64,000 nucleotides of DNA from Tissierellia bacterium (GCA_012519495.1 JAAYQA010000062.1:18764-82763); one strand, 5' to 3'. Shown: positions 17,263 through 26,926, counted from the first letter of the stretch. Program-made: numbers and translations. Notes: generated by a model not told the origin, from the sequence alone.

Positions 17263-18186
17263 ATGAAACATATACCGGTACTCTTGCAGGAAGTATTGGA
17301 TGGATTACAAATAAAGCCGGAAGGGATTTATGTAGACGGCACCGTAGGAATGGGCGGTCATTCCTATGCAATTGCCAAACGCCTGACTTCCGGTCGTTTA
17401 ATCGGAATTGACCGCGACCGGACGGCCCTGCAGGAAAGCGCAAGACGGCTGCAGGAATTTGGAGACCGGGTTCTTTTGCTACACGGTAATTTTACCGCGC
17501 TAAAAACGATTTTAGCGGAACAGCAGATTACCAAAGTAGACGGGATTCTGCTGGATATCGGAGTATCTTCCCCGCAGATTGATCAGGCCGAACGGGGTTT
17601 TTCGTATCTCAAAAACGGCCCTTTGGATATGCGCATGGACGCGAGTCAACAAACGAGTGCAGCGGATATTGTGCGGGAAGCCGATGAAAGCGAATTGGAA
17701 GAAATATTCTGGAAGTACGGGGAAGAGCGCTGGGGGCGCAAGATCGCGCAGCGAATTGTTCGCGAACGAACCCGACAACCCATTACTACGACGCTGGAAC
17801 TTGCCGATATTGTGGAACAGGCGGTGCCCCGGAGAAATCAGCGGGACGGACATCCCGCCAAGCGGATCTTTCAGGCGCTGCGCATAGCGGTCAATGACGA
17901 ATTGGACGCCCTAACATCGGCATTGGAAGATGCCATGGAGCTTTTGCTGCCCGGCGGCCGGCTGTGTGTGATTACTTTTCACAGTCTGGAAGACCGCATT
18001 GTAAAACAATTTCTTGTGGAACAAAACAAGGACTGTATCTGCCCGAAAGAATTTCCGGTTTGCGTTTGCGATCATCAGCGGATCGCGCGCATTATCACAC
18101 GAAAACCGATCACGGCAGGACGCAAGGAGTGCGAGGAAAACCCACGTGCTGCCAGCGCGAAGCTGCGCATTGGAGAAAAACTATAG
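17263..18186 (+). CDS. rsmH: 16S rRNA m4C1402 methyltransferase RsmH (MraW)
   Basis: SAM-dependent N4-methylation of C1402 in 16S rRNA. The 307 residues open with MKHIPVLLQEVLDGL and the SAM-binding YVDGTVGMGGHS. LLDIGVSSPQIDQAERGFSY and the C-terminal CVITFHSLEDRIVKQF are family hallmarks. The insert holds a Cys-rich piece, CICPKEFPVCVC. ATG 17263 with AGAGG 6 bases upstream is chosen over TTG 17257. Second gene of the cluster, as usual. Confidence 0.96.
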   Translation: MKHIPVLLQEVLDGLQIKPEGIYVDGTVGMGGHSYAIAKRLTSGRLIGIDRDRTALQESARRLQEFGDRVLLLHGNFTALKTILAEQQITKVDGILLDIGVSSPQIDQAERGFSYLKNGPLDMRMDASQQTSAADIVREADESELEEIFWKYGEERWGRKIAQRIVRERTRQPITTTLELADIVEQAVPRRNQRDGHPAKRIFQALRIAVNDELDALTSALEDAMELLLPGGRLCVITFHSLEDRIVKQFLVEQNKDCICPKEFPVCVCDHQRIARIITRKPITAGRKECEENPRAASAKLRIGEKL

Positions 18187-18197
18187 GAGAATCCGCT

Positions 18198-18611
18198 ATG
18201 GAAGCCCGCATAAGACGTAAAAAGAATCGATACAAGCGCAATCTCGCTAAAGGGGCGGGTGTTTTCTTATGCATTCTCTTTCTTGCCATGCTGGCTGCGT
18301 TTATTTTTCGCTATACCGAGATTGCCGGACTGGGGAGAGAAGCAGCCGAACTGGATACACGGATTGCAGAATTGACGGCTCGTAAAGACGCGCTGATTCA
18401 TCAGCTGAATCCGTTCACAAAAAAAACCCATGTGGAAGAAATTGCGAAAAACGAGCTCGGAATGCAGTATAATAAGGAGAGAGTACCTATAGCAGAAAGG
18501 GTAGCCGAAGCGGAAGCGGATGGGGAATTGGAAGCACCGGCTGTACCCGCACAGAATCCGACCCTGTTTGGGCAGCTGTCCGTTTTTGTGTTCAGTTTGC
18601 TCTACCGCTGA
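18198..18611 (+). CDS. ftsL: FtsL-like septum formation protein
   Basis: Bitopic division protein expected to form the FtsL-DivIC(FtsB)-FtsQ complex that activates FtsW/FtsI. The 137 residues contain a basic cytoplasmic tail (MEARIRRKKNRYKRNL), one membrane helix (about 20-42), then a coiled-coil heptad stretch rich in Leu, Ala and Glu, and the ELGMQY-type end of the DivIC/FtsL fold. The tail beyond residue 110 is Glu/Ala/Pro rich. Assignment to ftsL rests on its position between rsmH and the PBP gene. TAGGAGA precedes the ATG. Confidence 0.82.
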   Translation: MEARIRRKKNRYKRNLAKGAGVFLCILFLAMLAAFIFRYTEIAGLGREAAELDTRIAELTARKDALIHQLNPFTKKTHVEEIAKNELGMQYNKERVPIAERVAEAEADGELEAPAVPAQNPTLFGQLSVFVFSLLYR

Positions 18612-18624
18612 TAAGAGAGAATCT

Positions 18625-20496
18625 ATGAAAAAGACCATTCATGTAAAACGACGGATAAGCGTTCTGCTTGGGCTATGCGCACTGATTGTAGCGCTGATTG
18701 CGGGACGCTTGTTTTATTTGCAGATTTTGAATCCCGAATACCGACAGAAAATGCTCGAATTGATGCGTAAAACAATCGAGCTTTTTCCTACGCGCGGATC
18801 CATTACCGATCGTGACGGATACATCCTCGCGTATGACGAGAATGCGTATGTCCTGTATCTGTTTCCTGAGGAAATAGAGGATAAAGAGGCGCTGCGACAG
18901 CAGATTATGGAGATCCTGCCGGCAGATCAGGAAACCGTGGATACCTGGCTGAACGGGGAGGGCACGATAACAGCCGATATAGACATCTCCCAGGAACAGG
19001 CGGATGCCCTTATGGCGATAGAAGCCCGGGGATTGTCGGTAATTACCCAGAATCAACGACGGTATGCGGAGAGTCTGTCTGCAGGCAGCCTGATCGGGTT
19101 TACGGGCCAGGATCATCGCGGTGCAGTCGGACTGGAAGCGTATTACGAGGATCTTTTAAAGGGAACGCCGGGAAAAATGCGCCTGTTTTCCTACTCGGGC
19201 GGGATTCCCGTTCCGTATGAGCAGGAAGTGCAGTATCCAAAAAAAGAAGGATATTCCTTGTCTTTAACGATCGATTCCGCCTTGCAGGAGATTGTAGTGG
19301 AAAAAGGACGCAAGGGATTTGAACGCATGCAGCCCCGGAAGATGTCGATATTGGCAATGGATCCAAATACCGGAGAAATGCTGGCATGGGCCGATTTTCC
19401 CCTGTTGGATGCGGCCAATCCACGGCGGGGCCGTACCGAACAGGAAATCGCCGAATTGGCACAGATGACCGAAGAAGAACGGGTTGACCGATATTATTCC
19501 ATGTGGCGAAGTTTCAGTGCACAGGATGTTTACGAGCCGGGCTCGGTTTTTAAGGTGATCACGGCGGCGGCCGCTTATGAAGAGGGCACCGCAACCGATG
19601 AAACCGAATACTATTGCGACGGTGCCATACGGGATATTCCGGGTGTTCTGATCCGCTGCTGGTCGTATGACGAGCCGCACGGGCATCTGACCTTTACCGA
19701 AGCCATGGATGAATCCTGCAATCCCTCATTTGTGCAAATGATCCGCGCTTTAGGTAAAGAAAACAGCAAAGAATATATTGATGCCTTCGGTTTCGGAGAA
19801 AAGACCGGTGTCGGATTTCCGTCGGAGGAAGAGGGAATTGTACCGCCCGATCCGGAAGAAATCAACGAGGCGACTTTTGCGACCAATAGCTACGGTCACG
19901 GGATCGCGGTGACACCGCTGCAAATGATCCGTGCCATTGCGACTACCGTAAACGGCGGGGTTTTGTATCAGCCGCAGATTGTTAACCGTATTACCGATGC
20001 AGACGGCGAGACGGTACAGTCGTTTGCGCCCAAACCCTTACGTACCGTAATATCGGAGAATACTTCTGCCCGCATGCGGGCACTGTTGGAACACGGTGTG
20101 GAACACGGCACCGCTGACGGCGGCAGAATTCCCGGTTATCGGGTGGGCGGAAAGACAGGCACTTCGGTTAAATTTGTCGACGGTGCATACAGCACTGAAA
20201 CGGTGGTGGGTTCTTACGTTGCCGTATTTCCCGCCGATGCACCGGAGCTGGTTCTTCTTGTAGTGGTGGATGAGCCACAGGACCGGTTTAGCGGAAATTC
20301 GACAGCGGCGCCGGTGGCAAAAGAGATACTGGAAGCCTATATTGCGCTGAATGGAATGGAACCGGTTACGGATACCGACACAAACGATAAAGAGGAGCCG
20401 CAAACCGAGAACACACTGACCTGGCCGGCGGATCCGGACGGGGAAGAAGAGGAAGTTGACGAAGAAGCGCGCACCGCAGGATGCAATAGAGTATAA
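18625..20496 (+). CDS. ftsI: Penicillin-binding protein 2B / FtsI-type septal transpeptidase
   Basis: Class B PBP that cross-links septal peptidoglycan together with FtsW. The 623 residues have an N-terminal membrane anchor (about 10-30), a dimerisation domain and a transpeptidase domain. Active-site motifs are SVFK (S307), the SxN-type SCN and KTG at 510-512 (GGKTGTSVK). The C-terminus ends in an acidic low-complexity tail (NDKEEPQTE, DGEEEEVDEE) and shows no PASTA repeats, unlike many spore-former homologues. The start at 18625 follows AGAGAG. It lies 13 bases after ftsL. Confidence 0.94.
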   Translation: MKKTIHVKRRISVLLGLCALIVALIAGRLFYLQILNPEYRQKMLELMRKTIELFPTRGSITDRDGYILAYDENAYVLYLFPEEIEDKEALRQQIMEILPADQETVDTWLNGEGTITADIDISQEQADALMAIEARGLSVITQNQRRYAESLSAGSLIGFTGQDHRGAVGLEAYYEDLLKGTPGKMRLFSYSGGIPVPYEQEVQYPKKEGYSLSLTIDSALQEIVVEKGRKGFERMQPRKMSILAMDPNTGEMLAWADFPLLDAANPRRGRTEQEIAELAQMTEEERVDRYYSMWRSFSAQDVYEPGSVFKVITAAAAYEEGTATDETEYYCDGAIRDIPGVLIRCWSYDEPHGHLTFTEAMDESCNPSFVQMIRALGKENSKEYIDAFGFGEKTGVGFPSEEEGIVPPDPEEINEATFATNSYGHGIAVTPLQMIRAIATTVNGGVLYQPQIVNRITDADGETVQSFAPKPLRTVISENTSARMRALLEHGVEHGTADGGRIPGYRVGGKTGTSVKFVDGAYSTETVVGSYVAVFPADAPELVLLVVVDEPQDRFSGNSTAAPVAKEILEAYIALNGMEPVTDTDTNDKEEPQTENTLTWPADPDGEEEEVDEEARTAGCNRV

Positions 20497-20524
20497 TAGA
20501 TAAGCGAAAAGGAGAGTGGATTAT

Positions 20525-21496
20525 TTGAGCATAGAATTTGCAGGAATCCCTGCTTTATTTATGAGCTTTATTGCAACCGTGGTGCTTTCGCGGATCGGGA
20601 TCCCGATTATCCGGGCCAAAAAAATGGGGCAGCCGATCCGCGACGACGGACCGGAAAGCCATCATGCGAAAAGCGGAGTACCGACAATGGGCGGTATTCT
20701 GATGGTGATACCGGTGCTGCTGATTGCTTTGGTATTCGGTGGCGACCGGTCCGGGTGGCTGGTTCTTTTAGGGATGCTCTTTTTAGGGGCGGTCGGTTTT
20801 ATTGACGATTATGAAAAGCTGACAAAAAAACAATCCTTGGGTCTGGATGAGCGCCAAAAGATCATTTTGCAAGTGTCTCTGGCGGCGGTGCTGGTTGTTC
20901 TCTATGGGCTGCTTACCCAACAGCCGCATCTGCAGTTTATTCCTTTCAGCAGGCAGGCGATCGACTTTTCTGTTTTTGCTTATCCCCTGTATCTGTTTGT
21001 GATTGTGGGCTGTGTGAATGCAGCCAATCTGACAGACGGTCTGGACGGGTTAAACAGCCTGGTGTCTTTGTTTGTGTTTTTTGCTTATGCATGGATTGCG
21101 CATTTGCAGGGACAGGTAGGGGCCATGGTCGGTGCCCTGAGTTTTGCCGGTGCCCTGATCGCTTTTTTGTTTTTCAATGCAAATCCGGCTTCCATTTTTA
21201 TGGGAGATACCGGGTCGATGGCAATCGGTGGGGCGGTCGCCATGCTGTCCATCGTTACAAAAACCGTTTGGTTTTTGCCGATTATCGGGATCATTTACGT
21301 AATAGAAGCCGCATCGGTTTTGATACAAACGTTTTATTATCGCCGTACCGGTGGCAAGCGGATCTTTTTGATGAGTCCGATTCATCATCATTATGAACTG
21401 AAAGGCGTGCCCGAACAGAAAATAGTCATATGGTTCGGCATGATCAGCCTGTTGGCGGCTCTTCTTGGTGTTTGGATGTATCGAGGTGTTCTATGA
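20525..21496 (+). CDS. mraY: Phospho-N-acetylmuramoyl-pentapeptide transferase MraY
   Basis: Makes lipid I by moving phospho-MurNAc-pentapeptide to undecaprenyl phosphate at the inner membrane face. About ten helices and all family loops are present: GVPTMGGILM, the metal-binding DDYEK, NLTDGLDGLNSL, FMGDTGSMAIGG and the HHHYEL block near the end. The start is TTG at 20525, which lies 10 bases after AAGGAG. The GTG at 20516 would touch that site and is unlikely. It overlaps murD by 4 bases. Confidence 0.95.
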   Translation: MSIEFAGIPALFMSFIATVVLSRIGIPIIRAKKMGQPIRDDGPESHHAKSGVPTMGGILMVIPVLLIALVFGGDRSGWLVLLGMLFLGAVGFIDDYEKLTKKQSLGLDERQKIILQVSLAAVLVVLYGLLTQQPHLQFIPFSRQAIDFSVFAYPLYLFVIVGCVNAANLTDGLDGLNSLVSLFVFFAYAWIAHLQGQVGAMVGALSFAGALIAFLFFNANPASIFMGDTGSMAIGGAVAMLSIVTKTVWFLPIIGIIYVIEAASVLIQTFYYRRTGGKRIFLMSPIHHHYELKGVPEQKIVIWFGMISLLAALLGVWMYRGVL

Positions 21497-22827
21497 AAAT
21501 CAGTACCCTGTCTGTTCTGATTATGGGGGGCGGTGTTACGGGAAAAGCGGCGGCGGAAGCGTTGCTGCCTGCAGCCGGACGCGTTGCCATTTATGACGAA
21601 GGAAAAGAGAAAGCAATGGAATTGAAAGCGGCGTTTCCGGATGTGGCTGTATACGATACGGTGGAGACGGTTCCTTTTTCTGAATTTACGCTACTATTGA
21701 AAAGCCCGGGGATCCAGCCGGATCATCCGCTTTTGCTTCGCGCGGAACAAGCCGGGCTACCGGTTTGGAGCGATGTGGAACTGGCTTACCGCCTGTTTCC
21801 AGAGCGAACCATCGCCGGTGTAACCGGGACAAACGGTAAAACGACGACCACAGCCCTTTTATGTCATATCGCCGCGCAGGAAAAAACCGTACACTGTTTG
21901 GGCAATATTGGGGTCGGTGTGCTGCCGGCGTTTTTTCAGGGATCCGATGCGGATCTGTATATTATTGAACTGAGCAGTTTTCAGCTTACACACAGCCCGA
22001 GCCTGCGCGTGTCGGTTTCCGGAATACTCAATTTGTCGCCGGACCATATCAACTGGCATAAGTCGATGGAGGCTTATGTGGCGGCAAAAGCACGACTGCT
22101 CTTGCAGCAGGAGGCAGAGGACACGGCCGTGATCAATCGGGATGAGCCTCTTTTGCAGGAGATTGCCCAACAGACGCGCGCAAAAATCCTGCCGATCTCC
22201 TTGCAGGAACCGGTAGACGGCTATTATAAAGAAGGCGAGCAGATGATGCGGCGGGGCAAACCGTTTTTTGCTTTTTCCGAGCTGCAGATACCGGGGCTTC
22301 ATAATCAGCAAAATGCACTGGTTGCTACTGCCATGGCAGAGAGCCTCGGCATTTCCGATGAAGCCATCAAAGAAGGATTGCGTACATTTGCCGGCGTGGC
22401 GCACCGAATGGAATACATCGGGGAGAGCCATGGGATTCGCTTTATCAACGATTCCAAAGGAACCAATGTGGATGCGAGCATAAAAGCTGTGGAGGCGTTG
22501 CCGTATCCGATCCGTTTGCTGGCAGGAGGGATGGACAAGAAGGTTTCCTATTTGCCGCTGATTGAGAAACTGGAAGGAAAAGTCGAAAAACTGTATTTAT
22601 ACGGGGAAACGGCAGCACTGATCCGGGATACGGCATTGGAATTTGGTTTTACCCGCATAGAGATGTTTCCCGGTCTGGAAGAAGCGGTTAAAAAAGCCTA
22701 TGCCGACAGTGCGCCGAATGATCAGATTCTTTTGTCGCCGGCTTCTGCCAGTTGGGACATGTATCCCAATTTTGAAACGCGGGGCGAGCATTTTCGCAGC
22801 ATTGCAAAGGACCTCGGGGTCAAATGA
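21493..22827 (+). CDS. murD: UDP-N-acetylmuramoyl-L-alanine--D-glutamate ligase MurD
   Basis: ATP-dependent addition of D-glutamate to UDP-MurNAc-L-Ala in the cytoplasm. The 444 residues have an N-terminal Rossmann domain (LIMGGGVTGKAAAEALL), the central Mur ligase ATP loop GVTGTNGKTTTTALL (about residue 112), NLSPDHINWHKSMEAY and the C-terminal KGTNVDASIKAV and LLAGGMDK blocks. Start and stop overlap the neighbours by ATGA on both sides, so it is translated as part of a tight mraY-murD-ftsW block. Confidence 0.95.
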   Translation: MKISTLSVLIMGGGVTGKAAAEALLPAAGRVAIYDEGKEKAMELKAAFPDVAVYDTVETVPFSEFTLLLKSPGIQPDHPLLLRAEQAGLPVWSDVELAYRLFPERTIAGVTGTNGKTTTTALLCHIAAQEKTVHCLGNIGVGVLPAFFQGSDADLYIIELSSFQLTHSPSLRVSVSGILNLSPDHINWHKSMEAYVAAKARLLLQQEAEDTAVINRDEPLLQEIAQQTRAKILPISLQEPVDGYYKEGEQMMRRGKPFFAFSELQIPGLHNQQNALVATAMAESLGISDEAIKEGLRTFAGVAHRMEYIGESHGIRFINDSKGTNVDASIKAVEALPYPIRLLAGGMDKKVSYLPLIEKLEGKVEKLYLYGETAALIRDTALEFGFTRIEMFPGLEEAVKKAYADSAPNDQILLSPASASWDMYPNFETRGEHFRSIAKDLGVK

Positions 22828-23948
22828 AAGGCTTTCGCACGAAATCCGATCTGCGTCTTTTGCTATTGACCCTTATACTTTGTGTTATCGGACTGGTCAT
22901 GGTGTTCAGTGCCAGTTTTCCGTATTCCTTGCGTCTGCACGATGTATCCTATGAGATTTTTTTGAAGCAGCTGCTGTTTTTCGGGATCGGGTTTGTCCTC
23001 ATGATCCTCGTATCCAATATCCCGCTTCGTTTTTACCGGAAGCATGCCTATCTTCTGTTGCTTGTGGCGCTGTTTTTGTCGGGACTGGTGTTTACACCGC
23101 TGGGGACCAATCTGGGGACTTTTTCCCGGCGCTGGATTGATCTGCGCTTTACAACCCTTATGCCGTCAGACATTATCAAGGGAGCGAGCATTCTGGCAAT
23201 GGCAAGGTTTATAGCGGGGAACCGGCGGCCGCAGAGCTTTCGGCATGGAACGCTGCCCGCTTTTGTACTCATTGCCCTGTGCTGTATACCGGTGATGCTG
23301 CAACCGGATACCTCAACCACCTTTATTATCGGCGCGGTCCTGTTTGCTTTATACGCCGTCTTTGCGATGAATCTCAGGCATTTGCTGCCGGGAATCGGGG
23401 TCGTAACGGGGCTTCTTGCCTTGTATATCGGTGCGGATCCCTATCGTTGGGAACGGATTACCGCCATGTGGAATCCTTTGAAGGATTATTACGGATCCGG
23501 CTGGCAGCTGGCACAATCCCTGTTTGCGGTCGCATCGGGTGGCGTGTTCGGACGGGGTTTGGCTAAAAGCGTGCAGAAATTTTCGAATCTGTCCGAAGCA
23601 CATAATGACTTTATCTTTGCCGTACTGGCAGAAGAATTCGGATTTATCGGATCCATGCTTGTCGTTATACTATATGTATTGCTCATTATGCGGATATTGC
23701 AGATCGCACTGAATCATCCCGACCGCTTTGCACAGGTCACAGGTACCGGTATTGCGGCTCTGATTGCCCTGCAGGCCATGGTGAATATCCTGGTGTCTTT
23801 AGGGCTGGCACCGCCGACCGGCGTTACCCTGCCGTTTATCAGTTATGGCGGTACATCGCTGATGATGTTTATGGGACTGATCGGTGTGGTCCTTCAGATA
23901 TCCCGAAAAGAACGGAGGGAAACAACAGCAGATGAAAGTACTGATTAG
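22824..23948 (+). CDS. ftsW: SEDS-family peptidoglycan polymerase FtsW
   Basis: Lipid II polymerase/flippase-family protein that works with the septal PBP. It has 374 residues and ten predicted helices. Family marks are the first helix (VIGLVMVFSAS), the large extracellular loop, the PDTSTTFIIGAV block with the conserved Asp, EAHNDFIFAVLAEEFGFIGS and the terminal TGVTLPFISYGGTSL. It sits between murD and murG, the standard division position, which favours FtsW over RodA or SpoVE. Confidence 0.93.
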   Translation: MKGFRTKSDLRLLLLTLILCVIGLVMVFSASFPYSLRLHDVSYEIFLKQLLFFGIGFVLMILVSNIPLRFYRKHAYLLLLVALFLSGLVFTPLGTNLGTFSRRWIDLRFTTLMPSDIIKGASILAMARFIAGNRRPQSFRHGTLPAFVLIALCCIPVMLQPDTSTTFIIGAVLFALYAVFAMNLRHLLPGIGVVTGLLALYIGADPYRWERITAMWNPLKDYYGSGWQLAQSLFAVASGGVFGRGLAKSVQKFSNLSEAHNDFIFAVLAEEFGFIGSMLVVILYVLLIMRILQIALNHPDRFAQVTGTGIAALIALQAMVNILVSLGLAPPTGVTLPFISYGGTSLMMFMGLIGVVLQISRKERRETTADESTD

Positions 23949-25032
23949 CGGTGGCGGCACCGGCGGCCACATCTACCCGGCGCTGGCTATCGCAGAGGAA
24001 TTGCGCCGCCGGGATCCTTCCCTGGAATTATTATATGTCGGCACGAAAGACGGAAGAGAAAACGATCTCGTTCCGCGGGCAGGATTGCCTTTTGCCACGA
24101 TCGAGATTCAGGGGATGCCGAGAAAAATCTCCCCGGCGATGTTTCCTTTCGGGGTGTATCTGCTTCGGGGTCTGGCACAAGCCGGGCGGATACTCCGTAC
24201 ATTCAAACCGGATTTTGCGATCGGCACCGGGGGATTTGTCAGCGGTCCGGTTTTGTACCGGGCTGCACGAGGCGGGCATTATACGCTGATCCATGAGCAA
24301 AACAGTTATCCCGGCATTGCCAACCGGATTCTTTCCCGGTATGTGGATGATATTGCCGTAACCTTTGAAGAGTCGATTCCTTATTTTTCCGATCATGCAA
24401 GAAAAACCCTGACAGGCAATCCGATTCGTTCCGTTTTCTTTTCTCTGCAGCGTGAGGTGTCGCTGTATGAAAAATACGGTCTGGATCCCAATCGAAAAAC
24501 CGTCTTTGTTTTTGGCGGGAGCAATGGACATGACAGCATCAACGAAGCGGTGGCCGGTATGAAAGAGGCCTTTGTTGCCACACCGTATCAGATGGTTCTG
24601 GTGACCGGACCGGATCATTACGATTCGATGAAAGATCGGTTTGCAGAAGACGGAAATATCCGTTTATATCCTTATTTGTTTGACATCCATGAGATGTATG
24701 CCATTGCGGATCTGATGGTGACAAGCAGCGGTGCGATCACCCTGGCAGAGATACAGGCTGCGGGACTTGCGTCGATACTGATTCCAAAAGCGTACACAAC
24801 CGAAAATCACCAGGCAAAAAATGCCTTTGCTGTCCGGGACAAAAAGGCGGCGGAAGTTTTGGAGGAGAAGAATTTAGACAAGGAGAGTCTCTTTCTTGCC
24901 ATCGAATCGCTTCTGAAAGATGAAAAGAAACTGGAAGAAATGAAAAAGGCAAGTAAAAACTTAGGCATGCCACATGCCGCAAAAGAGATTGTCGACCTTG
25001 CATGGGCCGGTTGGGAGCAAAAAATGCGATAG
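23932..25032 (+). CDS. murG: UDP-GlcNAc:lipid I N-acetylglucosaminyltransferase MurG
   Basis: Forms lipid II from lipid I on the cytoplasmic membrane face (GT-B fold, GT28). The N-terminus MKVLISGGGTGGHIYPALA holds the G-loop. GTGGFVSGPVLYRA, IHEQNSYPGIANRILS and the C-domain VFGGSNGHDSIN and VTSSGAITLAEIQAAGL are typical. The protein has 366 residues. The ATG at 23932 lies inside the last codons of ftsW (17-base overlap) behind GGAGGG; the longer frame from 23884 is not needed. It is followed by a terminator that separates the cluster from ftsZ. Confidence 0.95.
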   Translation: MKVLISGGGTGGHIYPALAIAEELRRRDPSLELLYVGTKDGRENDLVPRAGLPFATIEIQGMPRKISPAMFPFGVYLLRGLAQAGRILRTFKPDFAIGTGGFVSGPVLYRAARGGHYTLIHEQNSYPGIANRILSRYVDDIAVTFEESIPYFSDHARKTLTGNPIRSVFFSLQREVSLYEKYGLDPNRKTVFVFGGSNGHDSINEAVAGMKEAFVATPYQMVLVTGPDHYDSMKDRFAEDGNIRLYPYLFDIHEMYAIADLMVTSSGAITLAEIQAAGLASILIPKAYTTENHQAKNAFAVRDKKAAEVLEEKNLDKESLFLAIESLLKDEKKLEEMKKASKNLGMPHAAKEIVDLAWAGWEQKMR

Positions 25033-25052
25033 GCGCAGAATACAAATCAGTA

Positions 25053-25085
25053 AAAACAGGCGGACTGTGATCCGCCTGTTTTTTA
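25053..25085 (+). terminator. Rho-independent terminator after murG
   Basis: AAAACAGGCGGA pairs with TCCGCCTGTTTT around loop CTGTGA; the downstream arm runs into six T. Confidence 0.88.
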
Positions 25086-25330
25086 TGAGAAAGAAGGAAA
25101 TTTTTGTATGAAGATACCACAGGTTCATGAAGTGAAAAGATTGAAGAAGAGACAATCGGTAGAAACAAGCCATATAAAGAGATGGAATGCATTGTACTAA
25201 AAGTACACAGAAATATAAAGTACAAATAATGCGTACAAAAAATGAAAATTCATACTTTGCGAACAATTAGAAAGAGGCCTTATAAACGTTGAATTTCAAA
25301 CATCTAAAAAATAAAATCTTTGAAAAAGGC
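25086..25330 (+). other. AT-rich intergenic region before ftsZ with a GTAC palindrome and a tiny ORF
   Basis: No gene of normal size. A 30-codon reading frame at 25108-25200 (MKIPQVHEVKRLKKRQ...) has only a distant GAAGGA site. At 25193-25207 a palindrome TGTACT-AAA-AGTACA is followed by two more GTACA half-sites at 25219 and 25232, a possible operator. The rest is A-rich and unstructured by eye. Confidence 0.4.
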
Positions 25331-25359
25331 TTCCATTTTTATTGTAAGATTGGTATAAT
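25331..25359 (+). promoter_or_regulatory. Promoter of ftsZ-nrdR
   Basis: TTCCAT (25331-25336), 17 bases, TATAAT (25354-25359) with an extended -10 TGG. The start codon is 47 bases further on. Confidence 0.75.
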
Positions 25360-25405
25360 GAATTCACGTAATTGAACGAGCAAGCACTGCAAGGAGGATG
25401 ACCAT

Positions 25406-26455
25406 ATGTTTGATGTGGATTTACAACAGGATGATTTAGCCAAGATCAAGGTAATCGGTATTGGCGGCGGAGGCAATAATGCGGTTGAACGCATGATTGA
25501 CAATGAAGTGAAAGGCATCGAGTTTTCGGTCGTAAATACCGACCGGCAGATTCTCAATATGTCCAAAGCACAAAACAAATTGCAAATCGGAACAAAGCTT
25601 ACAAAAGGTTTAGGCGCCGGAGGAGACCCTGAGGTGGGACAGAAGTCGGCCGAAGAAAGCAAGAACGAAATTTCCGAGCTTTTGGAAGGCGCTGACATGG
25701 TCTTTATAACAGCCGGCATGGGCGGCGGCACCGGAACGGGTGCAGCACCGATTATTGCAGAAGTCGCGCGGGATATGGGAATTCTGACCGTGGGTGTCGT
25801 AACCAAACCTTTCCTTTTTGAGGGAATGAAACGCAAAAAACAGGCGGAAGCAGGAATCGAAGCGTTAAAAGGAAAAGTGGATACACTGGTTATTATTCCG
25901 AATGACCGTCTTTTGGAAACCGCGGAAAAGCGCACGACCATCGTTGAGGCCTTTACCATGGCGGACGATGTTCTACGCCAGGGGATCCAGGGTATTTCCG
26001 ACCTGATCGCTGTACCGAATCTGATCAATCTGGACTTTGCCGATGTAAAAAGCATTATGGCAGATCAGGGTGTGGCACATATGGGTATCGGTAAAGCCGG
26101 TGGCGAAAACCGCGCGGTGGACGCGGCAAAAGCAGCCATTAAGAGCCCCTTGCTTGAAACCTCGATCGACGGTGCGCAGGCGGTTCTCATTAATATTACC
26201 GGTGGCCGGGAATTAGGACTGTTTGAAGTGACCGAAGCCGCCGATCTGATTCGCGAAGCCGTGGATACCGAAGCAAATATTATCTTTGGTGCCGGTATCG
26301 ATGAAAGCCTGAAAGATGATATCAAGATCACGGTGATTGCTACGGGTTTTAATGCTGAACGCATGCAGGAAGATCGCATGGAGAAAGAAAAGAAACAGAT
26401 TCTGTCGAATCAGGAACTTTTTGTCCCGACCTTTATCAATAAGCTGAATTCGTAG
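25406..26455 (+). CDS. ftsZ: Cell division protein FtsZ
   Basis: Tubulin-like GTPase that forms the division ring. The N-terminal [17 protein letters not shown], the tubulin signature [16 protein letters not shown] (about residue 110) and the synergy region [16 protein letters not shown] are all intact. At 349 residues it is short: after the C-terminal domain comes a linker of only some 15 residues and then a conserved tail peptide [11 protein letters not shown], which normally binds FtsA, SepF or EzrA. It starts behind AGGAGG and its own promoter, not that of the mra cluster; ftsA and ftsQ are not next to it. Confidence 0.97.
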   Translation: MFDVDLQQDDLAKIKVIGIGGGGNNAVERMIDNEVKGIEFSVVNTDRQILNMSKAQNKLQIGTKLTKGLGAGGDPEVGQKSAEESKNEISELLEGADMVFITAGMGGGTGTGAAPIIAEVARDMGILTVGVVTKPFLFEGMKRKKQAEAGIEALKGKVDTLVIIPNDRLLETAEKRTTIVEAFTMADDVLRQGIQGISDLIAVPNLINLDFADVKSIMADQGVAHMGIGKAGGENRAVDAAKAAIKSPLLETSIDGAQAVLINITGGRELGLFEVTEAADLIREAVDTEANIIFGAGIDESLKDDIKITVIATGFNAERMQEDRMEKEKKQILSNQELFVPTFINKLNS

Positions 26456-26464
26456 GAGCACGGT

Positions 26465-26926
26465 ATGCGATGTCCGTACTGTAGTTCGATGGACACCCGT
26501 GTCAGTGACTCCAGGCCGACGCATGATGGTGATTCGGTGCGACGCCGCAGGGAATGCAATCACTGCGGCGCGCGTTTTACCACCTACGAAATCTACGAGA
26601 AAAGAAGCCTGATCGTACTGAAACGGGACGGAAACCGCGAAGTTTTCAATCGGACAAAAATGCTGGGCGGCATGATCAAATCCTGTGAAAAACGCCCCGT
26701 CCCGGTGGTGACACTGGAAAAGGCGGCAGAAGAGATTGAATCGGAACTGCTGACGCTGAATAAAAAAGAAATCCGTTCCACCGAGATCGGAGAACGCGTG
26801 ATGCACAAGCTGCAAGCGATCGATCAGGTGGCCTATGTCCGTTTTGCATCGGTCTACCGGGACTTTAAGGATGTGGATTCCTTTTACGAAGAATTACAAA
26901 AGTTACGTGATCAACAGGATGGGTAA
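26465..26926 (+). CDS. nrdR: Transcriptional repressor NrdR
   Basis: Zinc-ribbon plus ATP-cone repressor of ribonucleotide reductase genes. The 153 residues start MRCPYCSS (C3, C6), with the second zinc pair in ECNHCGARFTTYE. The ATP-cone follows from about residue 47 (IVLKRDGNREVFNR). It lies 9 bases after ftsZ, so dNTP supply control is co-transcribed with division. A terminator follows. Confidence 0.96.
   Translation: MRCPYCSSMDTRVSDSRPTHDGDSVRRRRECNHCGARFTTYEIYEKRSLIVLKRDGNREVFNRTKMLGGMIKSCEKRPVPVVTLEKAAEEIESELLTLNKKEIRSTEIGERVMHKLQAIDQVAYVRFASVYRDFKDVDSFYEELQKLRDQQDG

Noticed and set aside
20492..20497. TATAAT before mraY as an internal promoter
   Set aside because: No acceptable -35 at 16-18 bases, and it overlaps the ftsI stop. 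Possible but not supported enough to list.
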